Part shown: piece by piece, positions 42,455-51,023 of the stretch
Layout of the letters: each line of letters begins with the position of its first letter
Position numbering within the stretch: the first letter of the stretch is position 1
From: Poriferisodalis sp965231925
GTDB lineage: Bacteria; Actinomycetota; Acidimicrobiia; Acidimicrobiales; Poriferisodalaceae
Direction: 5' to 3'
Assembly (NCBI GenBank): GCA_965231925.1
Contig: OZ246894.1
Location: 4,216,001-4,280,000, forward strand
Length of the DNA: 64,000 bases
Notes under the pieces: generated by a model
Told to the model about the DNA's origin: nothing
The model's database searches: none
The model's input: only the letters and a program-made list of their open reading frames with translations
Made by a program: the position numbers and the translations under genes

Positions 42455-42640
42455 TCAGCACGTTCCCTTGGGAATCACCAGCAGCCAGTACCAGAAGAGT
42501 GCCTGCAGCGCCCCTGCGGAATACGGCACGAGCAGCCACCATCGCGCCAGCAAGAGATGACCGGTGACGAGGGACACGAAGATGCTTCCGACGACGAGTG
42601 CCGCGGGAGTTTGCGAGGCGGTTCGTGAAATGCGTTCTTG
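42455..42640 (-). CDS. Possible small membrane protein
   Basis: A minus-strand frame ending at 42455 carries two hydrophobic segments, AALVVGSIFVSLVTGHLLLA and LVPYSAGALQALFWYWLLVI, with the tail PKGTC. No standard start codon lies just upstream, so the 5' end is approximate. Divergent from the phosphatase gene. Confidence 0.35.
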   Translation of the reverse strand, partial: QERISRTASQTPAALVVGSIFVSLVTGHLLLARWWLLVPYSAGALQALFWYWLLVIPKGTC

Positions 42641-42694
42641 AGATGTCGCATCCCCTCGGTACGGTCGCGGCAGCACTCGAATTGGGCACTGGAC

Positions 42695-43498
42695 ATGACC
42701 GCTGACCTGATCACCGACATTGCGACCCGCACCGAGATCGGGCCCCGAGACCGCCAGGAGGACCGCGCCCGCGCTGTGGAGAACGATGACGGATCGTGGG
42801 TGATCGCTGTGGCGGATGGGCTCGGCGGGCACCCGTTCGGCGACGAAGCCGCGCAGGCGGCCGTCGACGCGCTGCCCGAGCGCATCGCCACCGTCGCCGA
42901 GATGACGGCCGCGTTCGATGCGGCGAATGCTGCGGCGTGGGCGCTGCACCCAGAGATGCGCTCCCACAACGAGGGGCTGTCGTCGGCAATCGCACTCACC
43001 ACTCTGGTCGTCGCCTCATGGACGCCCGAGGGCGGGTTGCTGCTGTCGTGGGTCGGCGACTCGATGGGATTCTTGGTTCCCCTCGGCGACGGGCCGGGTT
43101 GGCACAGCACCCCGCACAATGACCCATTCGGGTTCATCAGCCGCTGCATCGGCATGTCCCGCGCCGGCCAGGACATCTTCGACCTGCCGCCCAGTGACGT
43201 GGATCATCTCGGTGACGTTGTGCCCGAGGAGCGCGTGGATCGCTGGATCGAAGGCGGTGGCCTGCTGGTCGTGCCGGCCACGGATGGATTGTTCCCCCCG
43301 ATTCTGGACGCTCATGGCCGGGGTTGGTTCAGCGACGATCCCGATGACAACAGCCTCGGCTTCGCGCTGCCAGCAGATCGACGCGCCACTGCCGCGGATG
43401 CGGCGGACACGCTGATGGACACCGCCCGGTTCGCCGGACTCCAGGACAACATCACGATCGCAGTCGCACGCATCACTCCCGACGCCTCAGAGCGTTAG
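42695..43498 (+). CDS. PP2C-family serine/threonine phosphatase
   Basis: A 267-residue PPM/PP2C phosphatase from ATG 42695. Motifs in order: RDRQEDRARA (metal-binding Asp), VIAVADGLGGHPFGDEAA, LLLSWVGDSMGFLVP, LVVPATDGLF and LQDNITIAVAR. It removes phosphate from Ser/Thr residues with Mg or Mn. Stand-alone; no kinase gene nearby. Confidence 0.87.
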   Translation: MTADLITDIATRTEIGPRDRQEDRARAVENDDGSWVIAVADGLGGHPFGDEAAQAAVDALPERIATVAEMTAAFDAANAAAWALHPEMRSHNEGLSSAIALTTLVVASWTPEGGLLLSWVGDSMGFLVPLGDGPGWHSTPHNDPFGFISRCIGMSRAGQDIFDLPPSDVDHLGDVVPEERVDRWIEGGGLLVVPATDGLFPPILDAHGRGWFSDDPDDNSLGFALPADRRATAADAADTLMDTARFAGLQDNITIAVARITPDASER

Positions 43499-43524
43499 CG
43501 AATAGATCGCATGCGAGGCGACAA

Positions 43525-43809
43525 CTAGAAGACTCGACCGCGAGACCATGCGTCGCGGTGCTGTCGCCGCTCGTTCGGGTCGATGGAGGACCATGAGGAC
43601 CAAACGAACGCAATCAGCCAACCGACAACTGTCCACCCGGTGAGAATGTTCAGTACAACGATGTCGCCGACTCTGGGATGCCTCCGCGACAGCGCCACGA
43701 TTGACGGCAGGCAATAGAACCCGGCCGCCAAACCAAGAATCGACAGAACCCACCACAAGGGCACACCGTCGAGGTTGGCGAGAAGCGTCAACAGTCCCCC
43801 TCCGGCCAA
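43525..43809 (-). CDS. Superinfection immunity-like membrane protein
   Basis: A 94-residue protein with two or three hydrophobic segments. The pattern GFYCLPSIVALSRRHP, VVLNILTGWTVVGWLIAFVW is the superinfection-immunity (Imm-superinfect) family signature (YxxP-x-I-A, N-x-x-x-GWT-x-x-GW-x-x-A-x-x-W), named for phage T4 Imm, which blocks DNA injection. In bacterial genomes the role is mostly unproven. Confidence 0.75.
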   Translation of the reverse strand: MAGGGLLTLLANLDGVPLWWVLSILGLAAGFYCLPSIVALSRRHPRVGDIVVLNILTGWTVVGWLIAFVWSSWSSIDPNERRQHRDAWSRGRVF

Positions 43810-44028
43810 GCGCGCTCAGCAACTGTGCGCCGAGCCGGCAGCCATACGTTCCCCAGAATAATTCCAGCGAAATCCCTCCGGGCTCAGCCGCAAAGGCCTA
43901 GTCGGATCATCGCTTCGCAAAGGTGTACTCGCTGGCCGGTCAACAGGGGGAGGCACCCCTCTCTCGCGCAGCAGGAGGCGTTGCGGAGGCGGAGAAGGTT
44001 GTCGGTGCCGGGAGGGGCCGCGGGGTGC

Positions 44029-45255
44029 TCAGTGCGGTGGTGCTCGGGGCTCGGTTTGGTCACTCGTGCCGTCGAGCGGCTCGGCGGGGGGTTCGAGCCC
44101 GAATCGGCCGGGGCGCGTGGGGTGGGGCTCGACGGTGAAGCCTTGTTGGTGAATCTTGTTGTGGTGGCAGTCGTGGCAGACCAACACGAGGTTGGCGTAG
44201 TCGGTCGGGCCGTCGTGTCGCCATTGGTCGATGTGGTGTGATCGGCAGTGGTCGGGGTGGGTGCCGCACCCGATGCAGCCTTGATCGCGCAACGCCAATG
44301 CGCAGCGTTGCAGTTCGGTGGCGGTGCGCCGGCTGCGCCCCATGCGCAGGTCGCCGGTGGCGTCTTGGAAGATTGCGGGCAGCACGCCGGCGTCGACCGC
44401 AATCTTGGCGATCTCCCCGATGGGAAACGGGGTGCCGTCGGCCAGGCGCGTGTTGGCGAGCTGGTGGTTGACCATGTCGTAGTCGGCCACCATCACCAGC
44501 GAGACGCCTGCGGGTCGCTGCATATCGGGTTCGCAGACGAGCTTGGCTATGGCGTCGGCGGTGCGCTGAGCCGGCGTGGGCCGGTTCGCAGGGTCTTCGT
44601 CGTGGTAGAGGCGCCGTTCGGTGGCGGCGATCACCGAGGCCAGCCGGGCGCCGGTGACCGGGTCGAACTGGCCGTTGATGACCACCATGTTGTTGTCGCG
44701 GCTGGTGAACACCCGCGCGCAACGCTGCTGCCGTTGCTGTTCAAGCAGCGACGCGCCGTCGTCGCGGCTCGCATCGGCCACATGGCGTGCGACCGTGCGA
44801 CGGAACTCGTCATAGCCCTCTTGTCGGGCGCGTGCAGCCAGGAACGCTTCGTCGATCGGGGCGTCACCGGCGGCTCGCGCAATCAGCCGGGCGTGCCCCG
44901 CAGGGAGCGACCCCGCAGCGAGGCCCTCGCGGGTCAGCTCCAGCTCGCCCAGCGCGACCGCGGCCTTCACGTCGCTGCGCGCCGCGCGCCCAGACACCGA
45001 CAACGCCTCTTTGGCCGTGTGCTCGGCATCGGCGTTGCCCCGGCGGCGGGCGAGCTCGGCCAGCACATCAGCTTTCATCGCCGCCAAACGGGACTCGGCA
45101 CGGCCCATCTCGCACAACCGCGCACGCAGCCCGCCGTCGCACAGCCCCGACACATCCACCGCTTCCACACGCACCGAAGTGTCGAGGCCCCTTTCCTGCG
45201 ATCCGGATCCGCTGCCGCTCTGCACAAGAACAAACGTACGAGAGCGGTGTGACAT
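44029..45255 (-). CDS. DUF222 / HNH endonuclease signature protein
   Basis: A 408-residue protein from ATG 45255 (the frame is open to 45477). An N-terminal DUF222 region with Ala-rich helices precedes an HNH module: CIGCGTHPDHCRSHHIDQW, then NLVLVCHDCHHNKIH, with two CxxC pairs and the catalytic H-H. Such genes are present in many copies in actinobacteria and often reside in variable loci; biological role unclear. Confidence 0.85.
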   Translation of the reverse strand: MSHRSRTFVLVQSGSGSGSQERGLDTSVRVEAVDVSGLCDGGLRARLCEMGRAESRLAAMKADVLAELARRRGNADAEHTAKEALSVSGRAARSDVKAAVALGELELTREGLAAGSLPAGHARLIARAAGDAPIDEAFLAARARQEGYDEFRRTVARHVADASRDDGASLLEQQRQQRCARVFTSRDNNMVVINGQFDPVTGARLASVIAATERRLYHDEDPANRPTPAQRTADAIAKLVCEPDMQRPAGVSLVMVADYDMVNHQLANTRLADGTPFPIGEIAKIAVDAGVLPAIFQDATGDLRMGRSRRTATELQRCALALRDQGCIGCGTHPDHCRSHHIDQWRHDGPTDYANLVLVCHDCHHNKIHQQGFTVEPHPTRPGRFGLEPPAEPLDGTSDQTEPRAPPH

Positions 45256-45331
45256 CGAAGGGTCCGCACTACAGACCGGCCGGTCGTCCGGCCGATCAAC
45301 TGACCAAGGACTGACCGCTCCCAGCGCCGCG

Positions 45332-45646
45332 TCAGGGTCCGTCGGGGTCGACGATCGCCATGATCGCGGGCGAGGGAACCGACCATCCCTGCGCCAGCGT
45401 GCCGTACGCCGTGCGCTTCGGTGCCCCACTGGCAGGAGGGGGCTCGGCTGCGGCAAGTTGCTCCGCCTGGCCGGCACGGATTCGGAGATCGGTCGCTTCG
45501 GGGTCGAGTATCGAGTGCAGTTCGGCGTCGATGCCCATCATGCGGCGGTGCGCGTCGAGGTTGGGCGTGCGGGCCAGCGGATCGCCCGCGTAGCCGGTGA
45601 CGAACGGATTGTGCTGATCACTCGTGATCAGCAGCACATTGGGCAC
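45332..45646 (-). pseudogene. Sulfatase reduced by an internal deletion
   Basis: The frame starts as a type I sulfatase (MPNVLLITSDQHNPFVTGYA, then ARTPNLDA) and jumps directly to a sulfatase-like C-terminal end (ELHSILDPEATDLRIRAGQA). The catalytic Cys/Ser-x-P-x-R region and several hundred residues are missing, while the frame is kept. It is 7 bp downstream of the Gfo/Idh/MocA gene and probably formed an operon with it. Confidence 0.7.
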
Positions 45647-45652
45647 CGCGAC

Positions 45653-46600
45653 TCAGCCCCGAAGCTGGCGTTCGAGCTTGTGCAGCCACTCATAACAGCT
45701 CATGACCTGCCGGACCGAGCTGTTGGGTTCCCGGCCGTCGCGGATCGCCGCGATGAACTCGCGGTCCTGCAGCTCGATGCCGTTCATCGAGACATCGACC
45801 TGCGAGACGTCGATCGGTTCCTCTCGGCCATCGACCAGATCGTCGTAGCGGGCGATGTAGGTGCCGGTGTCGCCGATGTAACGGAAGAACGTGCCGAGCG
45901 GACCGTCGTTGTTGAACGAGAGCGAGAGCGAGAGCGAGAGGATCGCGCCGCTAGCGGTCTTCATCTGGATCGACATGTCCATCGCGATGCCGAGGTCGCG
46001 ATGGTGCGGACCTTCGAGCACATTGGCCGCGACGATCGGCTCGCCGGCCTGATATTCGAACAGGTCGACGGTGTGCGCGGCATGGTGCCAGAGCAGGTGG
46101 TCGGTCCACGTCCGAGGCTCACCCAGCGCGTTGGTGTTGGTGCGCCGGAAGAAAAATGTCTGCACGTCCATCTGCTGGATGCTGAACTCGCCCGCCGTGA
46201 TCTTGTTGTGAACCCACTGATGCGACGGGTTGAACCGTCGGGTGTGGCCGACCATCGCAACCAGGCCCGCCTGCTCCTGATTGGCCAACACGGCCTGCGC
46301 ATCAGCGAGTGAGTCGGCCAACGGGATCTCAACCTCGACGTGCTTGCCCGCGTCCATGCACTGGATCGCCTGCGCGGCGTGCACCGGCGTCGGCGTGGCG
46401 AGAATCACGGCGTCCACCTCATCGATCGCCAGCGCCTCAGCCAGATCGGTTCCATGATGGGCGATTCGATACTCCGCAGCGACCGCCGCTGCGTCGGCGA
46501 CAGGGTCGATCACCGAGACGACTTCGACGTCATCGACGTTCTTGAGCCCGTCAAGGTGCTTGCGGCCGAATGCCCCGGCCCCCACAAGTGCGATCTTCAC
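45653..46600 (-). CDS. Gfo/Idh/MocA-family oxidoreductase
   Basis: A 315-residue protein from GTG 46600. N-terminal Rossmann motif ALVGAGAFGRKHLDGL, AVILATPTPVHAAQAIQCMD, then KHVEVEIPLA (usual EKP replaced by EIP), VGHTRRFNPSHQWVHNKI, and in the C-terminal domain LLWHHAAHTVDLF. NAD(P)-dependent oxidation of a sugar or aromatic derivative; related to 4-carboxy-2-hydroxymuconate-6-semialdehyde dehydrogenase types. A GAGAGC hexanucleotide repeat encodes SLSLSLS near 45919-45942. Confidence 0.85.
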   Translation of the reverse strand: MKIALVGAGAFGRKHLDGLKNVDDVEVVSVIDPVADAAAVAAEYRIAHHGTDLAEALAIDEVDAVILATPTPVHAAQAIQCMDAGKHVEVEIPLADSLADAQAVLANQEQAGLVAMVGHTRRFNPSHQWVHNKITAGEFSIQQMDVQTFFFRRTNTNALGEPRTWTDHLLWHHAAHTVDLFEYQAGEPIVAANVLEGPHHRDLGIAMDMSIQMKTASGAILSLSLSLSFNNDGPLGTFFRYIGDTGTYIARYDDLVDGREEPIDVSQVDVSMNGIELQDREFIAAIRDGREPNSSVRQVMSCYEWLHKLERQLRG

Positions 46601-46703
46601 GGCTCTGATCCTCGCACCTTGTCGCCGCGTACGCCCCCGACGAAGCCGTGCGCAACCGTATCCTCGTCGACAATCCTCAGGTCCTCTATACCTTCTCCTG
46701 AAG

Positions 46704-46841
46704 ATGAGTAACGCCGACACCATCACCGACACCCTTCGCCACGCCTACTCCGAACTCAACGCGGTCCTGCACCGCCGGCTCCGCGAGATGAGCGGCCACG
46801 AGGTCGCTTCGCGGCTCGTGCCTGTGGATAACGGCCTCTGA
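46704..46841 (+). CDS. Possible 45-aa ORF
   Basis: ATG 46704 to TGA 46841 encodes MSNADTITDTLRHAYSELNA, then VLHRRLREMSGHEVASRLVP and five residues. Helical and plausible but without a clear ribosome site or known family. Divergent from the oxidoreductase. The following 183 bp (46842-47024) carry the Fic operator and one GTTTCA/TGAAAC hairpin. Confidence 0.3.
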   Translation: MSNADTITDTLRHAYSELNAVLHRRLREMSGHEVASRLVPVDNGL

Positions 46842-46988
46842 CGGACCGTCCGTTAGAAGACCCGTGAGAAGTGTTCTGGGATCGGGGATGTTTCACCGCT
46901 CCTGAAACGGGCGCGATTCTGAAACGCCGAGGCCTCCGGCAGCAGCGCCCGCCTGCTCCAAGGGTCCGTTGATCTCGACAATATTTAA

Positions 46989-47007
46989 GTTACGGTTATC
47001 TCGTAAC
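46989..47007. promoter_or_regulatory. Inverted repeat upstream of the Fic gene
   Basis: GTTACG and CGTAAC are perfect 6-bp arms around a 7-bp spacer, in an AT-rich patch 18 bp before the Fic start codon and just 5' of its AGAGG ribosome site. Position and symmetry suggest an operator, possibly for the Fic protein's own C-terminal winged helix. Confidence 0.4.
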
Positions 47008-47024
47008 CGATACTTAGAGGACTC

Positions 47025-48305
47025 ATGGCATCACACTTGCGAAAGCGCTGGGACGCGAACTTCCAGGGGATGAGTCGACGAGATCGACGCGGCTGCGACT
47101 ACGACGCATACCTCGCCGATCCACTCGCCGACTGGGACCTGTCGATCCCCGCCGACGTCGCTGCCGACGTCGCCGACGCCGAAGCAGCGGTTCGAGCACT
47201 GAATGACGCTGGCACGAATCATGTGAGCCTCGAGGGTCTGACACGGTTCTTGCTGCGCGCCGAGTCAGTCGGATCGTCCAAGATCGAAGGCCTCGAGGCC
47301 GCTGCCCGTCGCCTCGCTCGAGCCGAGGCTGCGATCGCGCTCGGCGGTGACGCCAATGATCGCGTGGCGGTCGAGGTGATCGGCAACATCGCAGCGATGG
47401 AATCGGCGGTCGAACTCGCCACCAGCGCGGACCCCTTCGAGCTTGACGACCTGCTGTCGGTTCATCGCACGTTGATGGACAACTCGCCCACCCCTGAACT
47501 CGGCGGCGTCGTCCGACAGGAACAGAACTGGATCGGCGGGAACTCGTTCAACCCATGTAGCGCGGCGTTCGTCCCGCCGCCGCACGAGTACCTCCCGGAC
47601 CTGTTGGCCGACCTGCTCGACTACGTCAACGGCGACGAGCACTCCCCCCTCGTCCAAGCCTCCATCGCCCATGCTCAGTTCGAGACCCTCCACCCCTTCG
47701 CCGACGGCAACGGTCGCACCGGCCGAGCGCTGATCCACGTCGTGCTCCGACGCCGGGGCCTCGCCCCCACCTTCGTGCCCCCGGTCAGCCTCGTGCTCGC
47801 AACGTGGTCCGATGACTACGTCAACGGATTGATGACGTTCCGCCACCTCAGCGAACCCGACAGCGCCGAGCGGTCCGCCGCTGCGGTCCAATGGCTTCGC
47901 ATGTTCGCCACCGCCACCAGCCGAGCCTGCCAAGACGCCGACGCCTACAGCGACGACATCGACGAAATCACTGCGGCCTGGCGTTCAAAGCTCGGCCGCG
48001 TCCGAGCGAACTCGAGCACCGACTTGCTACTGGGCGTCCTGCCGGGCGCGCCGATCGTCACCGTGGAGTCGGCCAGCAAGCTGATCGGACGGTCCAAGGC
48101 GCGGACCACCGATGCAGTGAACACCCTTGCCGAGGCCGGGGTGCTCCGTCAGCGCAACGTCGGCCGGCAGCGGTACCGGGTCTTCGAAACAACCGAAGTC
48201 CTCGACTTGTTCGCCGATCTCGAGCGAGCGCTTGCCAGCCCGACGCGAAACACAAGAAGCGATCGACCCGTCCGGCTCGTGCCCCAGCGCCCCGAGAGCC
48301 ACTGA
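47025..48305 (+). CDS. Fic-domain AMP-transferase, class II-like, with C-terminal winged helix
   Basis: A 426-residue protein. The N-terminal inhibitory motif S84-S-K-I-E88-G is the (S/T)xxxE(G/N) of class II Fic proteins, whose Glu blocks ATP. The catalytic loop is H223-PFADGNGRTGR234, a full consensus. The C-terminal ~100 residues form a winged helix (VESASKLIGRSKARTTDAVN, TLAEAGVLRQ). Expected to AMPylate a protein target when inhibition is relieved. Single gene. Confidence 0.88.
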   Translation: MASHLRKRWDANFQGMSRRDRRGCDYDAYLADPLADWDLSIPADVAADVADAEAAVRALNDAGTNHVSLEGLTRFLLRAESVGSSKIEGLEAAARRLARAEAAIALGGDANDRVAVEVIGNIAAMESAVELATSADPFELDDLLSVHRTLMDNSPTPELGGVVRQEQNWIGGNSFNPCSAAFVPPPHEYLPDLLADLLDYVNGDEHSPLVQASIAHAQFETLHPFADGNGRTGRALIHVVLRRRGLAPTFVPPVSLVLATWSDDYVNGLMTFRHLSEPDSAERSAAAVQWLRMFATATSRACQDADAYSDDIDEITAAWRSKLGRVRANSSTDLLLGVLPGAPIVTVESASKLIGRSKARTTDAVNTLAEAGVLRQRNVGRQRYRVFETTEVLDLFADLERALASPTRNTRSDRPVRLVPQRPESH

Positions 48306-48479
48306 GGGCGGTCGAACCCGGCCCCAGAAGATGCCGGATCGATCGGCGTCGATCTCGTCAAGCAGCTCGTCTACGTGCTGCGTCGGTTCGGCCCCCTCCT
48401 CGGGCCGCTTCATGGCGATGAAGAGAACCGGCGGCCTGTTCAAGGGCGTGCGACGCGAGGGCTGACCGGCGCGAAGCAA

Positions 48480-48503
48480 GCCCCGGAGCTGGGCTCACGG
48501 GGC
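48480..48503 (-). terminator. Terminator of the initiator tRNA gene
   Basis: On the minus strand, GCCCCG-T-GAGC and GCTC-CGGGGC form a 10-bp stem with one bulged T and a CCA loop, starting 8 nt after the tRNA 3' end and followed by TTGCTT. Confidence 0.65.
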
Positions 48504-48511
48504 CTGCTGGT

Positions 48512-48588
48512 TGGTGGCGGGGGCAGGATTTGAACCTGCGACCTTCGGGTTATGAGCCCGACGAGCTTCCAGACTGCTCCACCCCGCG
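48512..48588 (-). tRNA. Initiator tRNA-fMet (CAT anticodon), CCA encoded
   Basis: A 77-nt cloverleaf on the minus strand. Acceptor CGCGGGG/CCCCGCC leaves C1 opposite C72 unpaired, and the anticodon stem has three G-C pairs below the loop (GGGCTCATAACCC). Both are initiator identity features: no 1-72 pair for formylation, GGG/CCC for P-site binding. T-arm GCAGG-TTCAAAT-CCTGC, encoded CCA tail. It closely resembles E. coli fMet tRNA except for C72 in place of A72. Confidence 0.95.
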
Positions 48589-48698
48589 GCGAGAGCGACA
48601 ACACTACCAGCGGCCTCTCGAATCGAGCAAGGCCACGAGATTCCGCGCGCGTGGTCTATGTGCAATTAGCCATACTGGTGGGTGGGAGGTCGTCGCCG

Positions 48699-48986
48699 AT
48701 GTCACGCACCTACGACGAAGTTGTGACCGAGCGCCGCTCACGCCTTGATCCAGACGCGATCGCGAACCGCGAGGCGCTCGCGCAGGCGTACAGCATCGCC
48801 ATGCAGGTTGTCGAGCTACGCGAAAAGCACGGCCTGACGCCGACCCAATTGGCTGAGCGTTGCGGTGTGAACCAATCTGACATCAGCCGCATTGAACGCG
48901 GTTCGACGAGCCCGACGGCACGAACCCTGCAGCGGATCGCTGACGCTCTCGACGCCGGCGTTCGGCTAGTCGCTCGGGGGGCCTGA
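48699..48986 (+). CDS. Xre-family HTH protein (HigA-like)
   Basis: A 95-residue protein from ATG 48699 with GGGAGG upstream. HTH: VVELREKHGLTPTQLAERCG, VNQSDISRIERGSTSPTART, LQRIADALD. This layout with an N-terminal helix (DPDAIANREALAQAY) is typical of HigA/RelB-type antitoxins, but no HigB/RelE toxin adjoins it. Its end overlaps the end of a minus-strand ParD-like fragment. Confidence 0.8.
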   Translation: MSRTYDEVVTERRSRLDPDAIANREALAQAYSIAMQVVELREKHGLTPTQLAERCGVNQSDISRIERGSTSPTARTLQRIADALDAGVRLVARGA

Positions 48987-49175
48987 CCTCGCCGGAGGGC
49001 CGGCGTCGCCGCGAACTCGGTCCCGCAGCGATGCGAAGTACTTCTCGTCTGCGCGGACGACCACCGGCCCTTGGGCACCATCGAGCAACAGTTCGCGAAG
49101 TCGTTGCCGATCTGCCTCACGTTGCATCAGATCGCGCATGTACTCACTCGCCTGGCCAGATGGTGTTTGGCGCAC
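48966..49175 (-). pseudogene. ParD-like antitoxin missing its N-terminus
   Basis: A minus-strand frame (GTG 49175) encodes SGQASEYMRDLMQREADRQR, LRELLLDGAQGP and a basic tail. This is the second half of a ParD-type antitoxin (S-x-x-EY-x-R-x-L-x-x-(R/Q)). The preceding beta strand and helix of the ribbon-helix-helix are not found upstream, and there is no parE. Confidence 0.45.
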
Positions 49176-49241
49176 AGGGCCGCCAGCGTCGGTGCTTGGA
49201 GCGAGACCGGGTACTTCGGCGCTGTATTCGCGGCAATGCCC

Positions 49242-49415
49242 TCAGACCTCTCGCGGTATGTCCTTGAAGCTGCCGCGAGACCGCTTATTAGTGGCCTTGA
49301 AGCGACCTTTGTCGGGGTCGCGCCGAACCCAACCACCAGTCTTGGGTTCGCCTACTTGGCTGCGCTTGGCGATGATGCCGAGGTAGCCACTGCCGTGCGC
49401 ACCATTCTTCGCCAT
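49242..49415 (-). CDS. Small basic hypothetical protein
   Basis: A 57-residue Lys/Arg/Gly-rich protein from ATG 49415 (alternative start 49442): MAKNGAHGSGYLGIIAKRSQ, VGEPKTGGWVRRDPDKGRF and a KATNKRSRGSFKDI tail. Compact, probably nucleic-acid binding by composition. Family not recognised. Confidence 0.5.
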   Translation of the reverse strand: MAKNGAHGSGYLGIIAKRSQVGEPKTGGWVRRDPDKGRFKATNKRSRGSFKDIPREV

Positions 49416-49485
49416 TGTTGACTCCTCCGTTGACTTCTTCAAAGTAGCGGACCGCTGTTACGAGAGACGTAGCTTTGACTCACAA

Positions 49486-50874
49486 TCACTGTGACTGAGT
49501 CCACCAGAATCCCGCGAACAGCAGCAGTCGGACCAGCGTGAGGACCCAAAGCACGACTATCGCTGCCGTTAGACCGACACGCCACCTCCGAAGCAGGCGC
49601 TCCGCTAGCGGCGTGGCGTCCCGCGCGAGCACCACGACACCCGCGAGAGTCAGAGGAAAAGTGAGCAACGCCAGACTCTCGACAAGCAACTCGTCTTCGG
49701 GCACGATCGCCGCTACCCCTACCGCACCAACAACCAGAGCCAGCACACTGATGAGAATCCAAAGCTGAACGGGTCGTACGCGCGCACGGATTCCGATCCG
49801 CGCGACGTATGGACGGTCAGGATCGGAGGCATAGATCGCCACCGTGTCCGCCGTCGGGCGAATCTCGTCGCAGATGTCCAGATCGCGATGTTGTTCGAGC
49901 ACATCGGTCACCGACGGGTTGTCCAGGACAACACCGTGATCTGCCGCCCGAATCTCGATATGAGTGGTAGCGGCATCGCCGAACGCGAGTTCCTGCGTCA
50001 TGACGGGTGACGGTGCGTCCACCCAAGGCCGCTGTTCGAGAAGCTTGACCGTGCACGCTCTGGCGATGGGAACGACCGTGTCGATGACAACTTCCCAACG
50101 TCGCCCGTATTCCGCTAGCGCCTGTCTCGCACGGGGATTCATGACTGGGATCGCCTGGCAATACTCCTCGACCAAGTAGTCGATGTCCGCGACGCTCCTT
50201 GGTTTCGACGGCATGAAGGGGATTGCGAGCAGGATGCAATCCGACGATGAATGAGGATCCTCGCCTTCGTCGAGAGCTTCGGCGAGCAGGCGGCGCGCAT
50301 CGTTGGTGCGCGTTGTCCACCTGTCTACATCCGCGCCATCAACGTCAACTTCGAGTTCGTTCGTCAGATAGTCGGCCAACGCCCGGGTCCGCGCTCGCAT
50401 CAGGGCTGTTGGGAGGCCGCTGCTGCGAGCCTGAGACTCAACGCGGTGCAGTTCTCGCTTCCAGGCAAACGTCGTCATGGCTGAAATGCCCACCCACAAG
50501 GCACCTCCCATCGGTTGCTCGCTGAGTGACTGTCCATCGAGGTAAGCCAAGTACTGGGCCTGAAGTTCAGCTATCTCTCGCCGGAGCAACAACGTGACTG
50601 GCTGACCTCCGGCTCCTACGAAGTCAACATTGAGGAGCAATTGCTTCGAGCGAACGGTTAGCGGCAGCAACAGCCTCACTTCGTCGCCCACCGCAGCGCC
50701 TGGCCGATATCTGCGGACAAGGTCCAGTGGGAGGTGCACCTGATATGCGACTGAAGCATCAACATGGTCGCTGTCACGCAGCACGAATTCGTGCACCGCT
50801 CGCTGGCGCCACACCCGCGCGCTATCGAGCAGAGCGAACGTCAGGCCCCACTGATCGGCCAGGTCGAATTGCAC
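49486..50874 (-). CDS. Unknown 462-aa protein with C-terminal membrane segments
   Basis: From GTG 50874. The N-terminal ~365 residues are soluble (WGLTFALLDSARVWRQRAVH, FVLRDSDHVDASVAYQVHLP, a mid-region LLAIPFMPSKPRSVADIDYL). Four hydrophobic stretches follow (VQLWILISVLALVVGAVGVA, LALLTFPLTLAGVVVLA, VGLTAAIVVLWVLTLVRLLL). No catalytic motif recognised. A membrane-tethered cytoplasmic domain is likely. Single gene between accessory and core DNA. Confidence 0.6.
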   Translation of the reverse strand: MQFDLADQWGLTFALLDSARVWRQRAVHEFVLRDSDHVDASVAYQVHLPLDLVRRYRPGAAVGDEVRLLLPLTVRSKQLLLNVDFVGAGGQPVTLLLRREIAELQAQYLAYLDGQSLSEQPMGGALWVGISAMTTFAWKRELHRVESQARSSGLPTALMRARTRALADYLTNELEVDVDGADVDRWTTRTNDARRLLAEALDEGEDPHSSSDCILLAIPFMPSKPRSVADIDYLVEEYCQAIPVMNPRARQALAEYGRRWEVVIDTVVPIARACTVKLLEQRPWVDAPSPVMTQELAFGDAATTHIEIRAADHGVVLDNPSVTDVLEQHRDLDICDEIRPTADTVAIYASDPDRPYVARIGIRARVRPVQLWILISVLALVVGAVGVAAIVPEDELLVESLALLTFPLTLAGVVVLARDATPLAERLLRRWRVGLTAAIVVLWVLTLVRLLLFAGFWWTQSQ

Positions 50875-51023
50875 CAGCCCTGCACCTCCTCGATGGCGTC
50901 GCGAGAGGGCACATGGTGCAACGGTTTGCTATCAGATACCAGTGAATTATCGGCCCATCGAAGGTCACGCCCGGCTGGACGTGTCGGCATCCCCAGGGCT
51001 GGCCCGCTGAGAGGTGCGGGCGT

